Origin: Ostrinia nubilalis
Lineage: Eukaryota; Arthropoda; Insecta; Lepidoptera; Crambidae
Direction of reading: 5' to 3'
Length of the DNA stretch: 64,000 nucleotides
NCBI RefSeq assembly: GCF_963855985.1
Contig: NC_087093.1
Location: forward strand, 4,843,501 to 4,907,500
The notes beneath the pieces were generated by a model. It was not told where the DNA came from. It did not search any database and saw only the letters and a program-made list of their open reading frames with translations. The position numbers were made by a program, and so were the translations under genes. Shown here piece by piece: positions 9,690-21,600 of the stretch (position 1 is the stretch's first letter; every line of letters begins with the position of its first letter).

Positions 9690-9993
9690 ATTTTAAGTGT
9701 TTGTTAACTCTGTTTATGGTTGTTCTTTTTTAAATATTAACGAATTCAAAAAGAAAAGTGATATTCACCAAATTAACACTAGAAATAAAAATAAATTGGC
9801 TATACCCGCTTTTAGACTTAATAAAGTGTTTGCCACTTTTATGGGACAAGGCATCCATTTTTATAACAAAGTCCCTGATAAATATAAAGAGCTACCGTAT
9901 AATAAATTTAAAGGTATAGTTAAAGATCACATGCTTAAAAAAGCCTATTATACAACTCGAGATTTTCTTCATGATAAGTCATCCTGGGAGTAG
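9690..9993 (+). pseudogene. CR1/Jockey-type LINE C-terminal RT fragment
   Basis: An open stretch of about 98 codons ending at 9993 encodes the conserved tail of insect LINE reverse transcriptases (SDIHQINTRNKNKL, FRLNKVFATFMGQG, IHFYNKVPDK, KKAYYTTRDFLHDK). It has no ATG at its start and no RT palm, so it is a 5'-truncated insertion. The frame is still clean, suggesting a fairly recent copy. The LINE's 3' UTR probably extends to about 10140. It is a different lineage from the CR1 element at 2707-7405: the C-terminal residues differ throughout. Confidence 0.82.
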
Positions 9994-10174
9994 GATTATG
10001 GTCCTCTCATGCTCGCACTAAAAAGAATTAAAATGAAAAGTAATATTGTATAAACTAATAATAATTTCTCAAATGTTATAGTGTCATGCTTCTCAATCTG
10101 GACTGTTACTTAGCTTTATTATTAGTTTTTTTTAAAGAGATAACTTGGCATTGTCATTCTCACTAAAATGTCTC

Positions 10175-10702
10175 TGGGGTGGTGGCGTAGTGAGGCGGGT
10201 CGTATTAGAGGGAATGTACCTCTAATATGGTCGAGTGAAGCGATGGCTGGTTCACTCGTCATGTCTGTGAACAGGCGCTGCTTTCGGGGACTGGTCAATC
10301 CAAGTTATTCAAATTTATGTATGCGAGTCATTTCTACTAGTACCTTAATATGTAAGTCTAGATATTAGCACGTCACTACCTTGTTTAATATACCACGCAA
10401 TCTTGTATACCCATTCTTATGATACACCATACAAGAATGCATGGTAAATTCAGTGAACTGCTCCTGAATCGAATGTACCTACTACTACTATTTCTATTTA
10501 TTTATATTAACCGGCAGACAGTGGTGACTGAGTTTGTTGCGGCGCTTCTTCTCAGCACTTGCCAAATGTTGGTCTCGAAGCGCTGGTAGGGTAAAAAGAT
10601 TATGAGACATGTAGAGGCTCCTTAAGAGCATATGACGATTTGTAAGAACTATTTATTAGTCTAAACAAATAAAGAAATTTTGACTTTGACTTTGACTTTA
10701 GT
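10175..10702 (+). repeat. Dispersed repeat with TTTGAC tail, copy 1
   Basis: About 525 bases ending in a TTTGACTTTGACTTTGACTTT tail. Copies in opposite orientation lie at 47050-47496 and 55212-55540, and a 3' fragment at 56625-56704. Shared blocks include GAAGCGATGGCTGGTTCACT, CAGGCGCTGCTTTCGGGG, AACATTTGGCAAGTGC (reverse orientation) and the tail. The 66-codon ORF inside it is not conserved as protein. The tail suggests a retroposon, either a SINE or the 3' UTR of a LINE. Confidence 0.8.
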
Positions 10703-10809
10703 CAAAATTAAACATATTTTTTGTCTTGGAGTACCTAATGAAATAATAATCTGAACTTTTGTACTGGTAGAGAAAAAATACATACCTATAATATCAACAA
10801 ACTCGTTTT

Positions 10810-11030
10810 TGCCTAATTCCGGTGGCGAATTTTAATTTCCACTTTCCAAAACTTTTTTGTGGCAGAAATAATAGTAAATAACTTGTATTATTCAATGATA
10901 TGGTAGAGATCAAAATATTATTAATACTTCTCGAGATATGTCAATTTGAAATTATCAAGAGCCACCGAAATTGTATTTGAGCCACCTGAATTAAGAACCA
11001 ATCCACCGAAATTTATTTATACAGCGGACT
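10810..11030. repeat. Possible inverted-repeat relic with GCCACCGAAATT motifs
   Basis: Contains TTCCGGTGGCGAATTT near 10820 and GAGCCACCGAAATTG near 10967 with further variants to 11020. The same motif recurs at 13205-13250 and 13580. This looks like a decayed MITE, but edges and target duplication cannot be fixed. Confidence 0.4.
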
Positions 11031-12480
11031 TCGGAATGTTACGAATGATTGTCTCAAATTACTTATTTATTTGTAATCAATTAAGTATTATTATCCAGTA
11101 AAGATGTTTATAATTAAAAACAATATTCAGGCCTGTATTGTGACCCTAAAAAAGCATCAAATCTTCCCACGTGAGTCGTAATAGCCGACTAAGGAATCAA
11201 AATACTGGAGGGTGGGCTGCAGCATCTTTCCGGGTATTATTCAATTTCAATGATATGGTAGTAGTAGTATTCAATTTCAATGATACGGGTATTATACTAC
11301 CATACTGGAACTACCAACCAGCCTGTTAAAAGCATGGTGATAACGGCAAAATCCCTCCATAGAGAACAAATCCAAAACTTTCTGGCTTTAGCCGCCAACA
11401 GCCCCGTTATTCTAGAGTCATCACAAAGACATCATACATGACCCTCAAACCCAGAAACCAACTCTAGTCCCGGGAGGGCGACCAACTGCCCCAGGTTGGT
11501 GTTAGGTTTATCTTCCATAAGTAAAAATATTGGTCCAGGCTAGCCAAGTTTTCATGATGGTATCATACCTATCCTATACTCAGAATTACGCTACTAATTA
11601 TTCGCTAAAGACCATGCGAACTGGAGATTAAGTATGAAGATATTTCTAGATCTATACCAGCTACTGAACTAACACATTACATATTTGTGACAGGGTAATT
11701 TAACGGAAAACTATGCAAACCTAGCGACAATGAGCTAGATGAAAGTAGTACAATTAAGAAACGGAGGACTAAATCCAGCCAGCCTCATAGAGAGAGAAGG
11801 CCTAGCAAAAGATGCCAGAACTGTAAAAGCGTACTGAGCTGCACCCTAATAGTACTGCAAAAATCAAAATGTAGTAATCATTTTTAGACGAACAGGCAAT
11901 TTAATCACATTTGCATTCTCCGATCACCACACAGCTTATGACCGCAGTCTATGAAGGAACACTATCTGCGGTTGCGATCCTCATCAGTGAGGGACCGAGG
12001 AAGAAGAAGAAGTCATCACCGAAATAGAAGAATGCCGAATAAAAGATGCTCAAAAGCTGTCGACTGATGAAGTCTAAGCCACGACCAGTGCCAATCCAGC
12101 TCCAAAGCCCCACGAATTTTCATCTCGAGTGGCAGAATAGATTGCAACCTACGAGACTAGGGAAATTTTAGCTGTTTCAGGACTATTCATCATCTGTTTT
12201 TAAGATTCTGCTTAGTATCGATGTATAAATAGCTATCCAAGTCCTCACGCTGATACAAAGTGTATTATAGAGACGATTTTTTGTAATAAATCGAAAGTAT
12301 GTATTTGCGAGGACCAAATTGAATATACCAACATGAATAACGAGGATAGCAGAACCATTTTGGTAAATGCCTAAGCTGCTAGGAGAGATTAAGAAGCACT
12401 ACTAGTAATTAGGCTGAAGATCGAGATTATTCCGACACTTTAGCGAAGATATCCTAGACTTTAGCTTGAGTGAGATTAGA
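11031..12480. other. Decayed repetitive DNA, mostly unassigned
   Basis: Nothing codes continuously. Around 11930-12010 a stretch (GCGGTTGCGATCCTCATCAG, then GGGACCGAGGAAGAAGAAG) resembles a LINE 3' end I have seen in lepidopteran DNA. An imperfect duplication of CAATTTCAATGATA(T/C)GG lies near 11250-11290. The remainder is unassigned. Confidence 0.4.
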
Positions 12481-13195
12481 ATGCCCCATTAAAAACAACA
12501 AGGTATGTACCAGGAGATAATGAAATCACAACTGAGCTTATGAAATCAGATGGAATGCTATTACTAAAGTTAAATACCACCATGTTTATTGGTCGATAAA
12601 CCAAAAAATAAGACATGGTGGTGGTGCTAGAGACTGGAATGGAATGGACGTTGGCGATGGTCCAGAGTCAGGTGAGGCAGCTTTTTCCTGAAACATGACA
12701 CTCTCGCTATCCAACATCCAGTCTCCCAGACAACCTCATTTTCGAAAAGACGTTCGTAATACTACGTATACATATTTAATGCTGCGTCAAATTATGCAGA
12801 AGACTGAGGACTATAATCAGTCATTATTATTGGCCTTTTTGTACCTTCTTCGATTCGGTCAAGACCTGGGCTGTGCTACAGTCTCTTTAATGGCGTCAAA
12901 TTGACTGTCGATACATGCAACTTCTGAAGTATTTGTATGAAAACTTCATCATATCAGCCCTCCCCCAAGATCAGAACTCGAAACTTATCTGATTGCTGCG
13001 AGGGTTCAGAGTTGGAGACACCATAATCTCTTAAAGTCTTCACTACCTCCCACTTAGAGGTTTTCAAGCTTCGGAGCTAGACCGAGCTCAGTATCAAGAT
13101 ACGGCGAGTACATCACACAACTTCGATTCACTGACGATATTGTAGTTATGACTGAGACCTTAGTAGACCTAGGTACAATGCTCCAGAGCCAATAA
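12481..13195 (+). pseudogene. Degenerate RTE-type reverse transcriptase
   Basis: Fragments of an RTE RT appear in order but in shifting frames. KNNK..PGDNEITTELMKS lies at about 12487-12550 (RT domain entry). FDSVKTWAVLQSL then RQIDCRYMQLLKYLYE lies at about 12852-12942 (motif A region). YITQLRFTDDIVVMTETLVD lies at about 13108-13170 (motif C, FADD changed to FTDD at 13127-13138). Stops and frameshifts lie between them. This is an old, dead insertion unrelated in age to the clean LINEs at the left edge. Possible 5' parts before 12481 are too eroded to call. Confidence 0.75.
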
Positions 13196-14358
13196 GACCA
13201 ATTCCGGCAATAGATTCGCCACCGGAGCCACCGAAATTGCGCCACCGGAATTGAAAAACTGTTACAAAATTCAAATTATAAAGAAAACTATAATTCTGAT
13301 CAATAATTTCTGTATGGAGATACAACAAAACACCAAACTTTAATTATGTTAAAGAATCGTTTAGCATCTAAGTAAGTAGCTTTCACTCATACACTTGCCA
13401 GCGAAATTGAAAAATTTTGTATTCCTGTGCCGCTGATACAAATATTTACGGGTCTGCTGGAAAAACAATACCACAAGTCGCAAGTCTTTATAGCCCGATC
13501 AGGAGGACACAGTTAAGTGATGCAGGGAAGAAGAACTCTACGTCTCTCAAAGCTTCTTTGGAGAAGTAAGAGAGTGTCGAAATTGAGCCACTGTAATTGC
13601 TTTTTTTCGTGGGACAGTTTTGAAAGGCTATTTAAAACACTTAAAATATGAAATATCACATTTCTTTCATATCATTTGGAAGTCTTATTTAATGTATTTT
13701 ATGGCTATACTATTTTTAAATTACTAGAATCCCCGAGAAAGAAGGAATAACACAATTTATGAGTAGAAATAGAGTTAGGACGCGCCACCGCCATTAGATT
13801 TTGGGTCTTTGAAAATTTTTTTAGTACATAAAATAACTACCTATTGTCCTGAAGACTTTGCTATCGTGTAAAACGCTGTATAAACTATATACAGAAAAAA
13901 AATCATCGCTCTAGTTACATTTCTCCCATCGATTCTCAGCTCCGCCGCGTAAAAAACGTGTTTGGGATATTCACCCTACTAGTAATTTATTATGTACTTT
14001 ACTTTAGTTTAGGGAGAATCCCTACAACAATTTTTTTGGAGAGTGATAACGTTTGGCTGATAAAATCTTAATGTTACTAAAGCCCACATTTACATACAAA
14101 TCAGACTCACATAAACATTAAACTACCTACTAAATAAGGACTTGCACCTGTAGTAAGTTAAATGAAACGACACTTCTTCTTCTTCGTTAAATATTTTCAT
14201 TCTGCGTACCTGTTTGGTAGAAGAGTGTTTTTTTTTTGACACAAACACTGTTTTTTTGACACAGAGACTTAATTTTTATTTCTTTACATAGATGACTGTT
14301 GATGTTATATTAAATTAATGAAATTCTGTTATGTACGAGTACATTAGGTACATCATGC
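13196..14358. other. Unassigned, with GCCACCGAAATT repeat motifs
   Basis: The first 60 bases carry three copies of the GCCACCGGA/GCCACCGAAATT motif and another lies at about 13583. The interval between may be a degenerate element. The rest to 14358 is AT-rich without recognisable features. Confidence 0.35.
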
Positions 14359-14362
14359 AATA

Positions 14363-14676
14363 GGCTAGTTTCCTAAAAAAATTTTTTTAGTCCGTCATGT
14401 TTAATATAAAAAAAATATTGGACACATATATTTTTATTTGTCAATCTAACAAATAATTACATAGTTATGGTGCGTTGAAGTTCCGCACGACGTCACAACG
14501 TGCGGCACTTTTATGCAAGCATTGACGTCACCGGCCTCTTCTTATGAACATTGGCCCGCTTTATCTCTTTAAATTTTCATTAGTTTGAAAAAGTGAAAAA
14601 TACGTGTAGAGTATTTTTTGATAAGTTAAATGACGGACTAATTAAAACTCTTGCTTTTTGGCCCAGGAAACATGCC
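14363..14676 (+). mobile_element. 314-bp inverted-repeat MITE, copy 1
   Basis: Ends are GGCTAGTTTCCT and AGGAAACATGCC, near inverted repeats. Inner inverted motifs TCCGTCA and TGACGGAC follow. A second copy in opposite orientation lies at 28099-28410 and is alignable along its whole length, including the motif GCGTTGAAGTTCCGC and the paired GACGTCA sites. It has no coding capacity. Superfamily not determined. Confidence 0.85.
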
Positions 14677-15105
14677 TATTAGCAAAAAGGTTTGAGTTGA
14701 CAAGACGGCTAGGGTTGGATTAGCCCCTAGATAGGCCCTCATTATTTATGTTTTGCTGAGCCGAGATGAAAGCCAATGTTTTACACGCCAACAAATATAA
14801 TGCGATGTTAATTAATGTACATTTTCGGGCACATTCTGGTAAAATTACATGTCAAATAAATCTTTTTTCCTGTAGATATAAAGGAATGAGTCATGACGTG
14901 AGAATCTATTGGAGTCATGTTTATGCCAGTATGAGTTATCGAAGTTAACTTGAAGCTATCTATGATTTAGTGTATGAGATATTGAAGCTCTCGAACTTAA
15001 AGGATAATAGTTCAGTGCAGAGTATACGTACCTATCTAATGTCTAACAGTGACAATCACCCAACGGTATCGGCATCTATTCTAGATTCGGGGAACGCTAC
15101 AATTA
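14677..15105. other. Intergenic, no recognised feature
   Basis: Two short plus-strand ORFs of about 60 codons lie here, with no domain and no splice context. Nothing else seen. Confidence 0.45.
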
Positions 15106-16577
15106 CAGGGTGGCCCAGAAGAAAGTTCACTTTTGAAAATGTAAGGAAACGAAAACTGTAAATTTTTGTAAAACTTTAACCATTTTAATTTAAAGGAAAT
15201 TTCATGCAATTTATTTTTAAATTTACTTTCTTTTTTAAATTTCATCGTACATGTGATTCCCTTGACGTTTACAACATTCAGTCAACATACATAAAAATTA
15301 TGGAAAACTTTCGTAAGAGTTACCTTGAAATGGATTCAGGATGGATGAATGCTGCAGAGTTTTTGGATTTTTAGAGTATACTCTGGTCATAATGTAACCT
15401 CACAAAAAGAAGTCTGCTGGAATGAGATTAGGGCTTCTTAGTGGCAACTAAATTTCACCCCTGCTTAATGGGTCCGTGGCCGAGTCCCCCAGTATTCGAC
15501 GCACCCGTGGTTGAAGCCCCCGATTTAAATAAATTTAATATCATATTTTTTTCGGCTTTTGCACTAAGTACAGTCAACGAAAACCTTGCATGTTGGACGT
15601 TATTTAAAATGATGTATCTAATTTTTTGTTAAAAATACTTAAAACTTTTATAATTAAATCTTTTATTTGTAGTTACTTAAATGTAGAGAGAGTAGAGTTA
15701 TTTTCAAGACTGATTGTTACAATTATTTTGATTAGGTAGTAGGTAAAACGATTTACATGTTATTATAGGTAAATAAAACCTATGATAAAATATGATAGGT
15801 TAAAATAAAACCTATTATATTTTTAGGTATCACTATGGTAAAATAATATTAAACATTTATTTGTACGATCAGTATAAATATTTATTCGCTTATATTTTTG
15901 TGACTGACTGTACATTTGATTAAAAATTGCTTCTATCTGATCGAAGGCGTCGGCCACGGATGCGTCGAACACAGGGGGACTCGGCCACGGACCCTGCTTA
16001 ATTCGTTTGTTGAATCGAAAGGATGATAAATTTTTGAGAGCGCTATACTGGCATACTGAAAAGCTTTTTGATTTCAAAGTGGCAAGATTCGCAAGGCTAT
16101 GACAGGAGCACTTGGTTTCATCAAGATTGGGCTACGTGTCACACTTCAAATGAGAGCATTTAGATGGTAAGAGACATGTTCCCTATAAAAAAAATTTTTT
16201 AGGCAGGGGTGACATCTCCTGGCCACCAGGAAGCCCTGATCTCACTCCAGAAAACTCCTTTTTGTGGTGTTACCTTAAGAATACAGTATACTTTTATAAT
16301 CCAACAACCATGCAGCAACTGAAGCTGAAGATTCGGCAAAAAATGGAAAATAGGTTTCTAGGGAATTCTAACGAACGCATTTCAAGATTTTGATGTATGT
16401 TGATCGAATGTTGTAAGCGTCAAGGAAATCTCCTGGACGATGTAATTTATTAAAGGTAAATTTAAAAATAAATTTCATTTAATTTTCTTTGAATTGTAAT
16501 GAATAAAGTTCTACAAAATTACACAGATTTTTTTTTCCTTGAATTTTCAAAAGTGAATTTCTTTCTGGGCCACCCTG
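15106..16577 (+). mobile_element. Tc1/mariner-superfamily relic with degenerate transposase
   Basis: Terminal inverted repeats begin CAGGGTGGCCCAGAA on the left and end TTCTGGGCCACCCTG on the right, with TA duplicated outside at 15104-15105 and 16578-16579. The second half holds fragments of a DDE transposase on the plus strand. QDWATCHTSNESI near 16116-16155 corresponds to the usual QDGATCHT. WPPGSPDLTPENSFLWCYLK near 16220-16280 corresponds to WPPRSPDLTP. C-terminal pieces run to about 16450. Frames shift and stop, so the gene is dead. A 525-bp hAT-like element is inserted at 15470-15994. Confidence 0.85.
15470..15994. mobile_element. hAT-like non-autonomous element nested in the mariner relic
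   Basis: Inverted repeats of about 37 bases start with GGGTCCGTGGCCGAGTCCCC at 15470 and end with the reverse complement at 15994. They are flanked by a perfect 8-bp direct repeat TGCTTAAT at 15462-15469 and 15995-16002. An 8-bp duplication is the hAT signature; the superfamily call rests on that alone. No transposase. Confidence 0.82.
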
Positions 16578-17494
16578 TAGATCGACTGTTTGATCCCCGT
16601 CGACCGTCTACTGTGGTGAACCTACTCCTTGTTAGGAGTGCTTAAATACTCGTATGTATTTAGCTTACTTGGAAATTGCTGGCAATTTTAAAAAAACCTA
16701 ATAATATAAAACTTACGTGGAGGTATGCTGAAGGGCTCGAGGCGGCGAAAAACAAATTGAAAAGGGTGAATTCATACACATTTTTAGCATGGCTGAACAT
16801 TTCCTATACTATAGGTACCTACCCGGAATCGTCAGGTAAGGTAGCAAAGAGGTCCTCAATTTCCTCGTCGCTTACTTGTTTGATTTATGCGCTGTTAATC
16901 TATGTATTTATTTAGGTAGAGATTGTCACATGCGAATTTCTGGTTTCTGTCGGGGTAATTAGTACTTTTTAGTACGTATTTAGTACCTACATAAATAGTG
17001 CACCATGACTTCTATGATGACATTAAAATAAACTAGATTAACTACATAAATGTTAAAACATTATTACCCACATTGAACATATTTCAATATTAAACGGAAT
17101 TTCTGTAACAAAACTACGCTGCAATTCAGTTTTGTGGTTGTTTGAATATAAACATGATACGACTTAATTTAGCCGTGCCCGCATCCAATACTAAAACGCT
17201 CGTAAAAGCCATGATTCGGTAATGTTATGAATAAAATTTTAGCTACACTCCACTTTTCATATTTATAGCCAAGATATAATATATTTGAAGCTAAGATTTA
17301 TACGAGTTTAGTCATATACTGATAAGTAATGATATCCTTTATATCAAGTATACAAATATTATTATCAGTTCTCTTCTTCCTCTTAATTTCGAAATAAACA
17401 ATACTGAGGCGGCCTTCCGTGCATTCAGGCTAACGATATTCAGAATAGAGTTCTTTCGGGATAGAGTGAATCAGGATTCCGATTTAAGGGATTA
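16578..17494. other. Intergenic, no recognised feature
   Basis: AT-rich sequence. The short ORF at 16676-16915 shows no domain. Confidence 0.45.
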
Positions 17495-17575
17495 ATGCCC
17501 GTTTTCACCACCAATCCCCAATTTTTAAGTGACCCCTATGAAAACAAAATAGGGCTTGATGGTGAAAACGGGCAT
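17495..17575. mobile_element. MITE with TGCCCGTTTTCACC termini, copy 1
   Basis: An 81-bp palindromic element: ATGCCCGTTTTCACCACCAAT on the left pairs with TTGATGGTGAAAACGGGCAT on the right. A longer copy (about 124 bp) with the same ends and the inner stretch TTTTTAAGTGACC lies at 60355-60478. Confidence 0.85.
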
Positions 17576-18117
17576 AAGAATCACAGACAGCGACCCATCC
17601 AGGCTGGATAGTTATTGTCATAATTTAACTTATGTAGATATGTTACGGTCAAAGTGATAAATGTGAAAATTATGAATAATCGCCGGTTATTATGAATAAT
17701 CACCGCATGATTTGGTAAATGTGATTAATATGAGGTCATTTATGTGTATGTCAACGCGAAATTGTAAACTCCGTCGGTTTACAACAGATACACTAAACCC
17801 TAACGAAATAGACTTATTTAATGACGAAACCGTATTTAAATCCTTTGCGTAGTTTATTATAATGTATTCCAAGAGTACAGGAAAATGTAGCGACTTTGAT
17901 TTAAACTAAAAAATACCTATTTCAAATCATCCCATCTCTTGTGTGTCTGGGTTTCATGGAAAAGGAATGGAGTGGAACCTTTCCAAAAGAAACCTCAGTT
18001 TGCCAAATCGTCATAAGTAATTAGCCAAGTAAGGTAGTAATCAAGACCATTATATGCACAGATGTTCTTTATGGTACAATTTATTTAAGACTTCTTCCTG
18101 TAATCTACTCTTTACTT
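17576..18117. other. Intergenic, no recognised feature
   Basis: Contains a short imperfect repeat of TATGAATAATC at about 17670-17700. Nothing else. Confidence 0.4.
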
Positions 18118-18333
18118 AATGAAGGCTATCGTTTTAGCGCTCACCAGTTTGCGCCACTGTAGAGTAAGGTCCTGTCACTTGCTAGTAGCGAAGACAGTGG
18201 CACCATCTGGTGAGTGCTAAAGTGGTAGGAGGACTATCGCATTTGCACTCATCAAGATGGCGCCACTGTAGAGTAAGGTCCTGTCAATCGCCAGGGGTGC
18301 CAACTGTTAAGTATAAAAACGATAGCCCTCATT
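18118..18333. mobile_element. MITE with GGCTATCGTTTT termini and internal duplication
   Basis: Ends are AATGAAGGCTATCGTTTT and AAAACGATAGCCCTCATT. The sequence CGCCACTGTAGAGTAAGGTC is present twice in direct orientation (starting near 18152 and 18261). I recognise the type as a common lepidopteran MITE. The internal duplication suggests one copy inserted into, or recombined with, another. Confidence 0.8.
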
Positions 18334-18534
18334 ATGATGTAAGTTAAAAAGGATGAGGGGTCAAAATAACAACTCTTTCTTCATGTGTAAATTGAACGTG
18401 TAATACATTTATATTATAAAGAGATAAAATTTCACATTTTGTAAATATTAGACATTTCATACAACTGCACGATGAATGCGTACATGGTAAACACACAATA
18501 TAAACATTAGTGACTACTGTAGCACAACTATGTA

Positions 18535-18630
18535 CAGGCGACGGCACATCAACCTAAACACTTGCATCCTATGTAGTCTAAGATAAGAACGAATTTGCAA
18601 CAAAATGTAAGTCTGATGTGCTGTTGACTG
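18535..18630. mobile_element. 96-bp MITE with CAGGCGACGGCACATCA termini, copy 1
   Basis: Inverted ends CAGGCGACGGCACATCA and TGATGTGCTGTTGACTG are bordered by TA on both sides (18533-18534, 18631-18632), as for Tc1/mariner-mobilised MITEs. A related but rearranged copy lies at 42461-42551, sharing ACGGCACATCA and TTGCAACAAAA. Confidence 0.72.
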
Positions 18631-18639
18631 TACGAGCAC

Positions 18640-21600
18640 AATGGGTCGAGGTATAATGCACATTGCTAGAGCTTTTTTTAATCGTGTCTGTCGCTAAATT
18701 GTTTATTTACTTTTTTATATGTCCATTATTTTTACGTTCACTTCACGGTTAAAATTTTCGTATTTTATAAAGGTTCAATAAAAGGAAAATATCAATTTAA
18801 AAAGCACTTTCGTGCTCAGTAACATTCCAAGAACGTTTCATTAGTTATTTCAAGGAAATATTTATAGCCACTGAGCACTTAATTTCACTATTTCTCTCAC
18901 GATTTGCTATTAGCATTTTACTCAGAATTGCTCTATCAATTATTGCTCAAAATAACATTTCTTGGCTTCAATAAGTCTAAAAAATCGGACTAAAATATTT
19001 TGATTTTAAAGACCCTGCTACATAACGATGTGTATTATATCTGGACAAATATTATACAGGTAAGAGTTTAGTCTGCTTTTAGAAAAAACTTTAATTAGAA
19101 ACATGTAAGGGATTACATTTGACAGACTATACACTGTTCACCTTATCTTTACATGTTTATGAATTTAACATGACATGGAAACTTATTTAATAAAATTGTA
19201 TATCTATCGAAGTCATATACGAATATCGCCTATCATAATATACCCAGATATCTATCAAACTTATACAAAAACGTTGAAATATATTCTAAACAAAATTAAA
19301 TATACAACACATTATATTTCTTCAAGTTCTTTAAAACATTGTTATAACAATATTATACGTTTTATTATATGAAAGATGTTAAAATTATAGTATAAGCTTG
19401 TAACTTTACGTGAGCAGTCAGTCACTTGATTTTACACAATACTTTCTTAAAATGAAATTAGGCCAAAGTCAGTCATTAAAGAAAATAAGGTAAGGTATTT
19501 ATTTATAAAACGTAAAAAGGTTTGCGCTCTATTTCATAATGTGGACGCGCCTTAAAATTACATTTGTAGGTATAACATAAATTAAGTAATTACTTATTAT
19601 CAAGAAAAAGTTATAAAATCAACACTGAAACATGAACGCTTTTACGAGTAGATAATATACAAAATGTTACATTAACTTTTAAAGATAATGTATTTTTTAA
19701 TTTGATTACACATACGCCATTTCTTGTTTGCCAATGTTTTACAACATCAAGATCTTTTCTATCATAATGTATCTTGACGATTCGAGAAATGGATAAAACA
19801 TAAGTTACAAAGTGTTACCTACTACGGGTTCTTTTACTTTAATTGACGGAAAGTTATCTATAAAATCAATCTAGTATAAGCCACGGGATGTATAAAACAA
19901 ACAACCGCTATAATGTTTCACAATGACATCAAATTTATCTATTACGATATAAAATCTAACTTACAATAAGACTTAAAGTTAATATAAAGAGTGTATAGCA
20001 ATTAGGAAGACATCGATAGCCTGCATGAATTTCTTTGTTGATATAGAAAATATAGTTGTAAAATTATATTCAATTGTACGCAGTTTTTAAAATTCAATAC
20101 AACATTTTTATGCTCTATATCATTTACACTACGCAATATCTACTTCATCAAATTGCATAATAAAGCAAAGATTAATCAATAACAAATAAGAATAGGTTTA
20201 GGGTATGTGTACGTACAATATTAATGTACTTAAGGTTAAATCATACAATTTCTGGTAACTTCAATTATAGTCATAAGCATTGATGAATAAAATTTACTGA
20301 TATGCAATACAATCTAAGGGAATTGACTTTCAAAGATATGACTGTGATCATTTAGCACACTAGCATTCAACAAATCTGTATTCAGTGAAAGTCACTTATA
20401 ATAAATATAATAATTAGGAGAATCAAGGTTCAGGCTCAAGGTTGAAACTGTTGGTAGATGAACATTAAAACACTTTAGAAATAATATGCCATAAGTAACA
20501 TAAAGAGTGGAATACAAAAAAATATGATAGACGAACCATTATCATGGTCAAGCTATTAAATCTGTTTGGAGAAAATATAATTGTTAACAATGCATTCATA
20601 ACTTAACTTACAAATGCACACAAACTCAAGAGCATCACAAAGTTTTAGAAGCAATTTGAGAGTAGTGAAGTATATTTATAATTATCTACACTTATATTAT
20701 CACACCGATTTTCCTATACTAATTTAATTGGTATACATAATCAAACAAAAGTAGATGTTATAGGTATATTCTATACAGAAAACGTGAAGCGTTGGATAGA
20801 AAAATTTACAAAGTATACACCAATATATCCTGAATGTGCACTTCTGCGGGAGAAAACTCTATTATGCGTTGAACTTATCTTCAAAAGCGCCATCTCCTAT
20901 GCTGGTGCTATCTAAAATGTCGTTCGTACGGAACCTTTGCAAATAAAGGGACCGATAAGAGAAATGCGACTGAAACACAATTTATACAGGTCACATTCTG
21001 AATCATAAACGATTGTAGCGATTATATTTATGTACATAACATAATAATATTATGTTCACTAAAGTTACGCTTCAAGCTTTACCTAGGCATATTTTCTATT
21101 TCTTTCATTTGACCAATGTTTCGGTGATACATAATTAGATCTGATTTTAAGTTTTTTTAAAAAATTATTATTAGCCTAGATAATATAAGAGCTGTGTTTC
21201 TTAAAAATACAAACTTGCTTAATATTAATAAGTCCAGAAAATATAAGAACAATTTTTCTGAAAAATCTTCAAACTTTCAAAACAAAACTGAAACACTAAT
21301 ATTTTTCTGTATTTAGTGGTTTTGGAAAGGACTTTCAACTCGCTAACTTATTCATTAACTTTAGTAAGTTTTCTTTAGAAAGCCTTTTTTAAAATTAAAA
21401 CCCTTCGCCTAACCGAAGGCGTCAGTAATTACTATAATATCGGCAAACATGAAAGAAATAGATTATACCTTACTCCGTGTGAACGAAGCCGAATTATACA
21501 AAACAACGAGTCATCCACCGTAGCCTAACAATCCCTTATTAACTTTGGTTAAACGATACAAACTATGACGCCGTCCCTAACCTTCGCCTAGGTATTAATA

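Noticed and set aside
9697..9993. Independent small protein gene
   Set aside because: Sequence is the conserved C-terminus of LINE reverse transcriptases and lacks an ATG.
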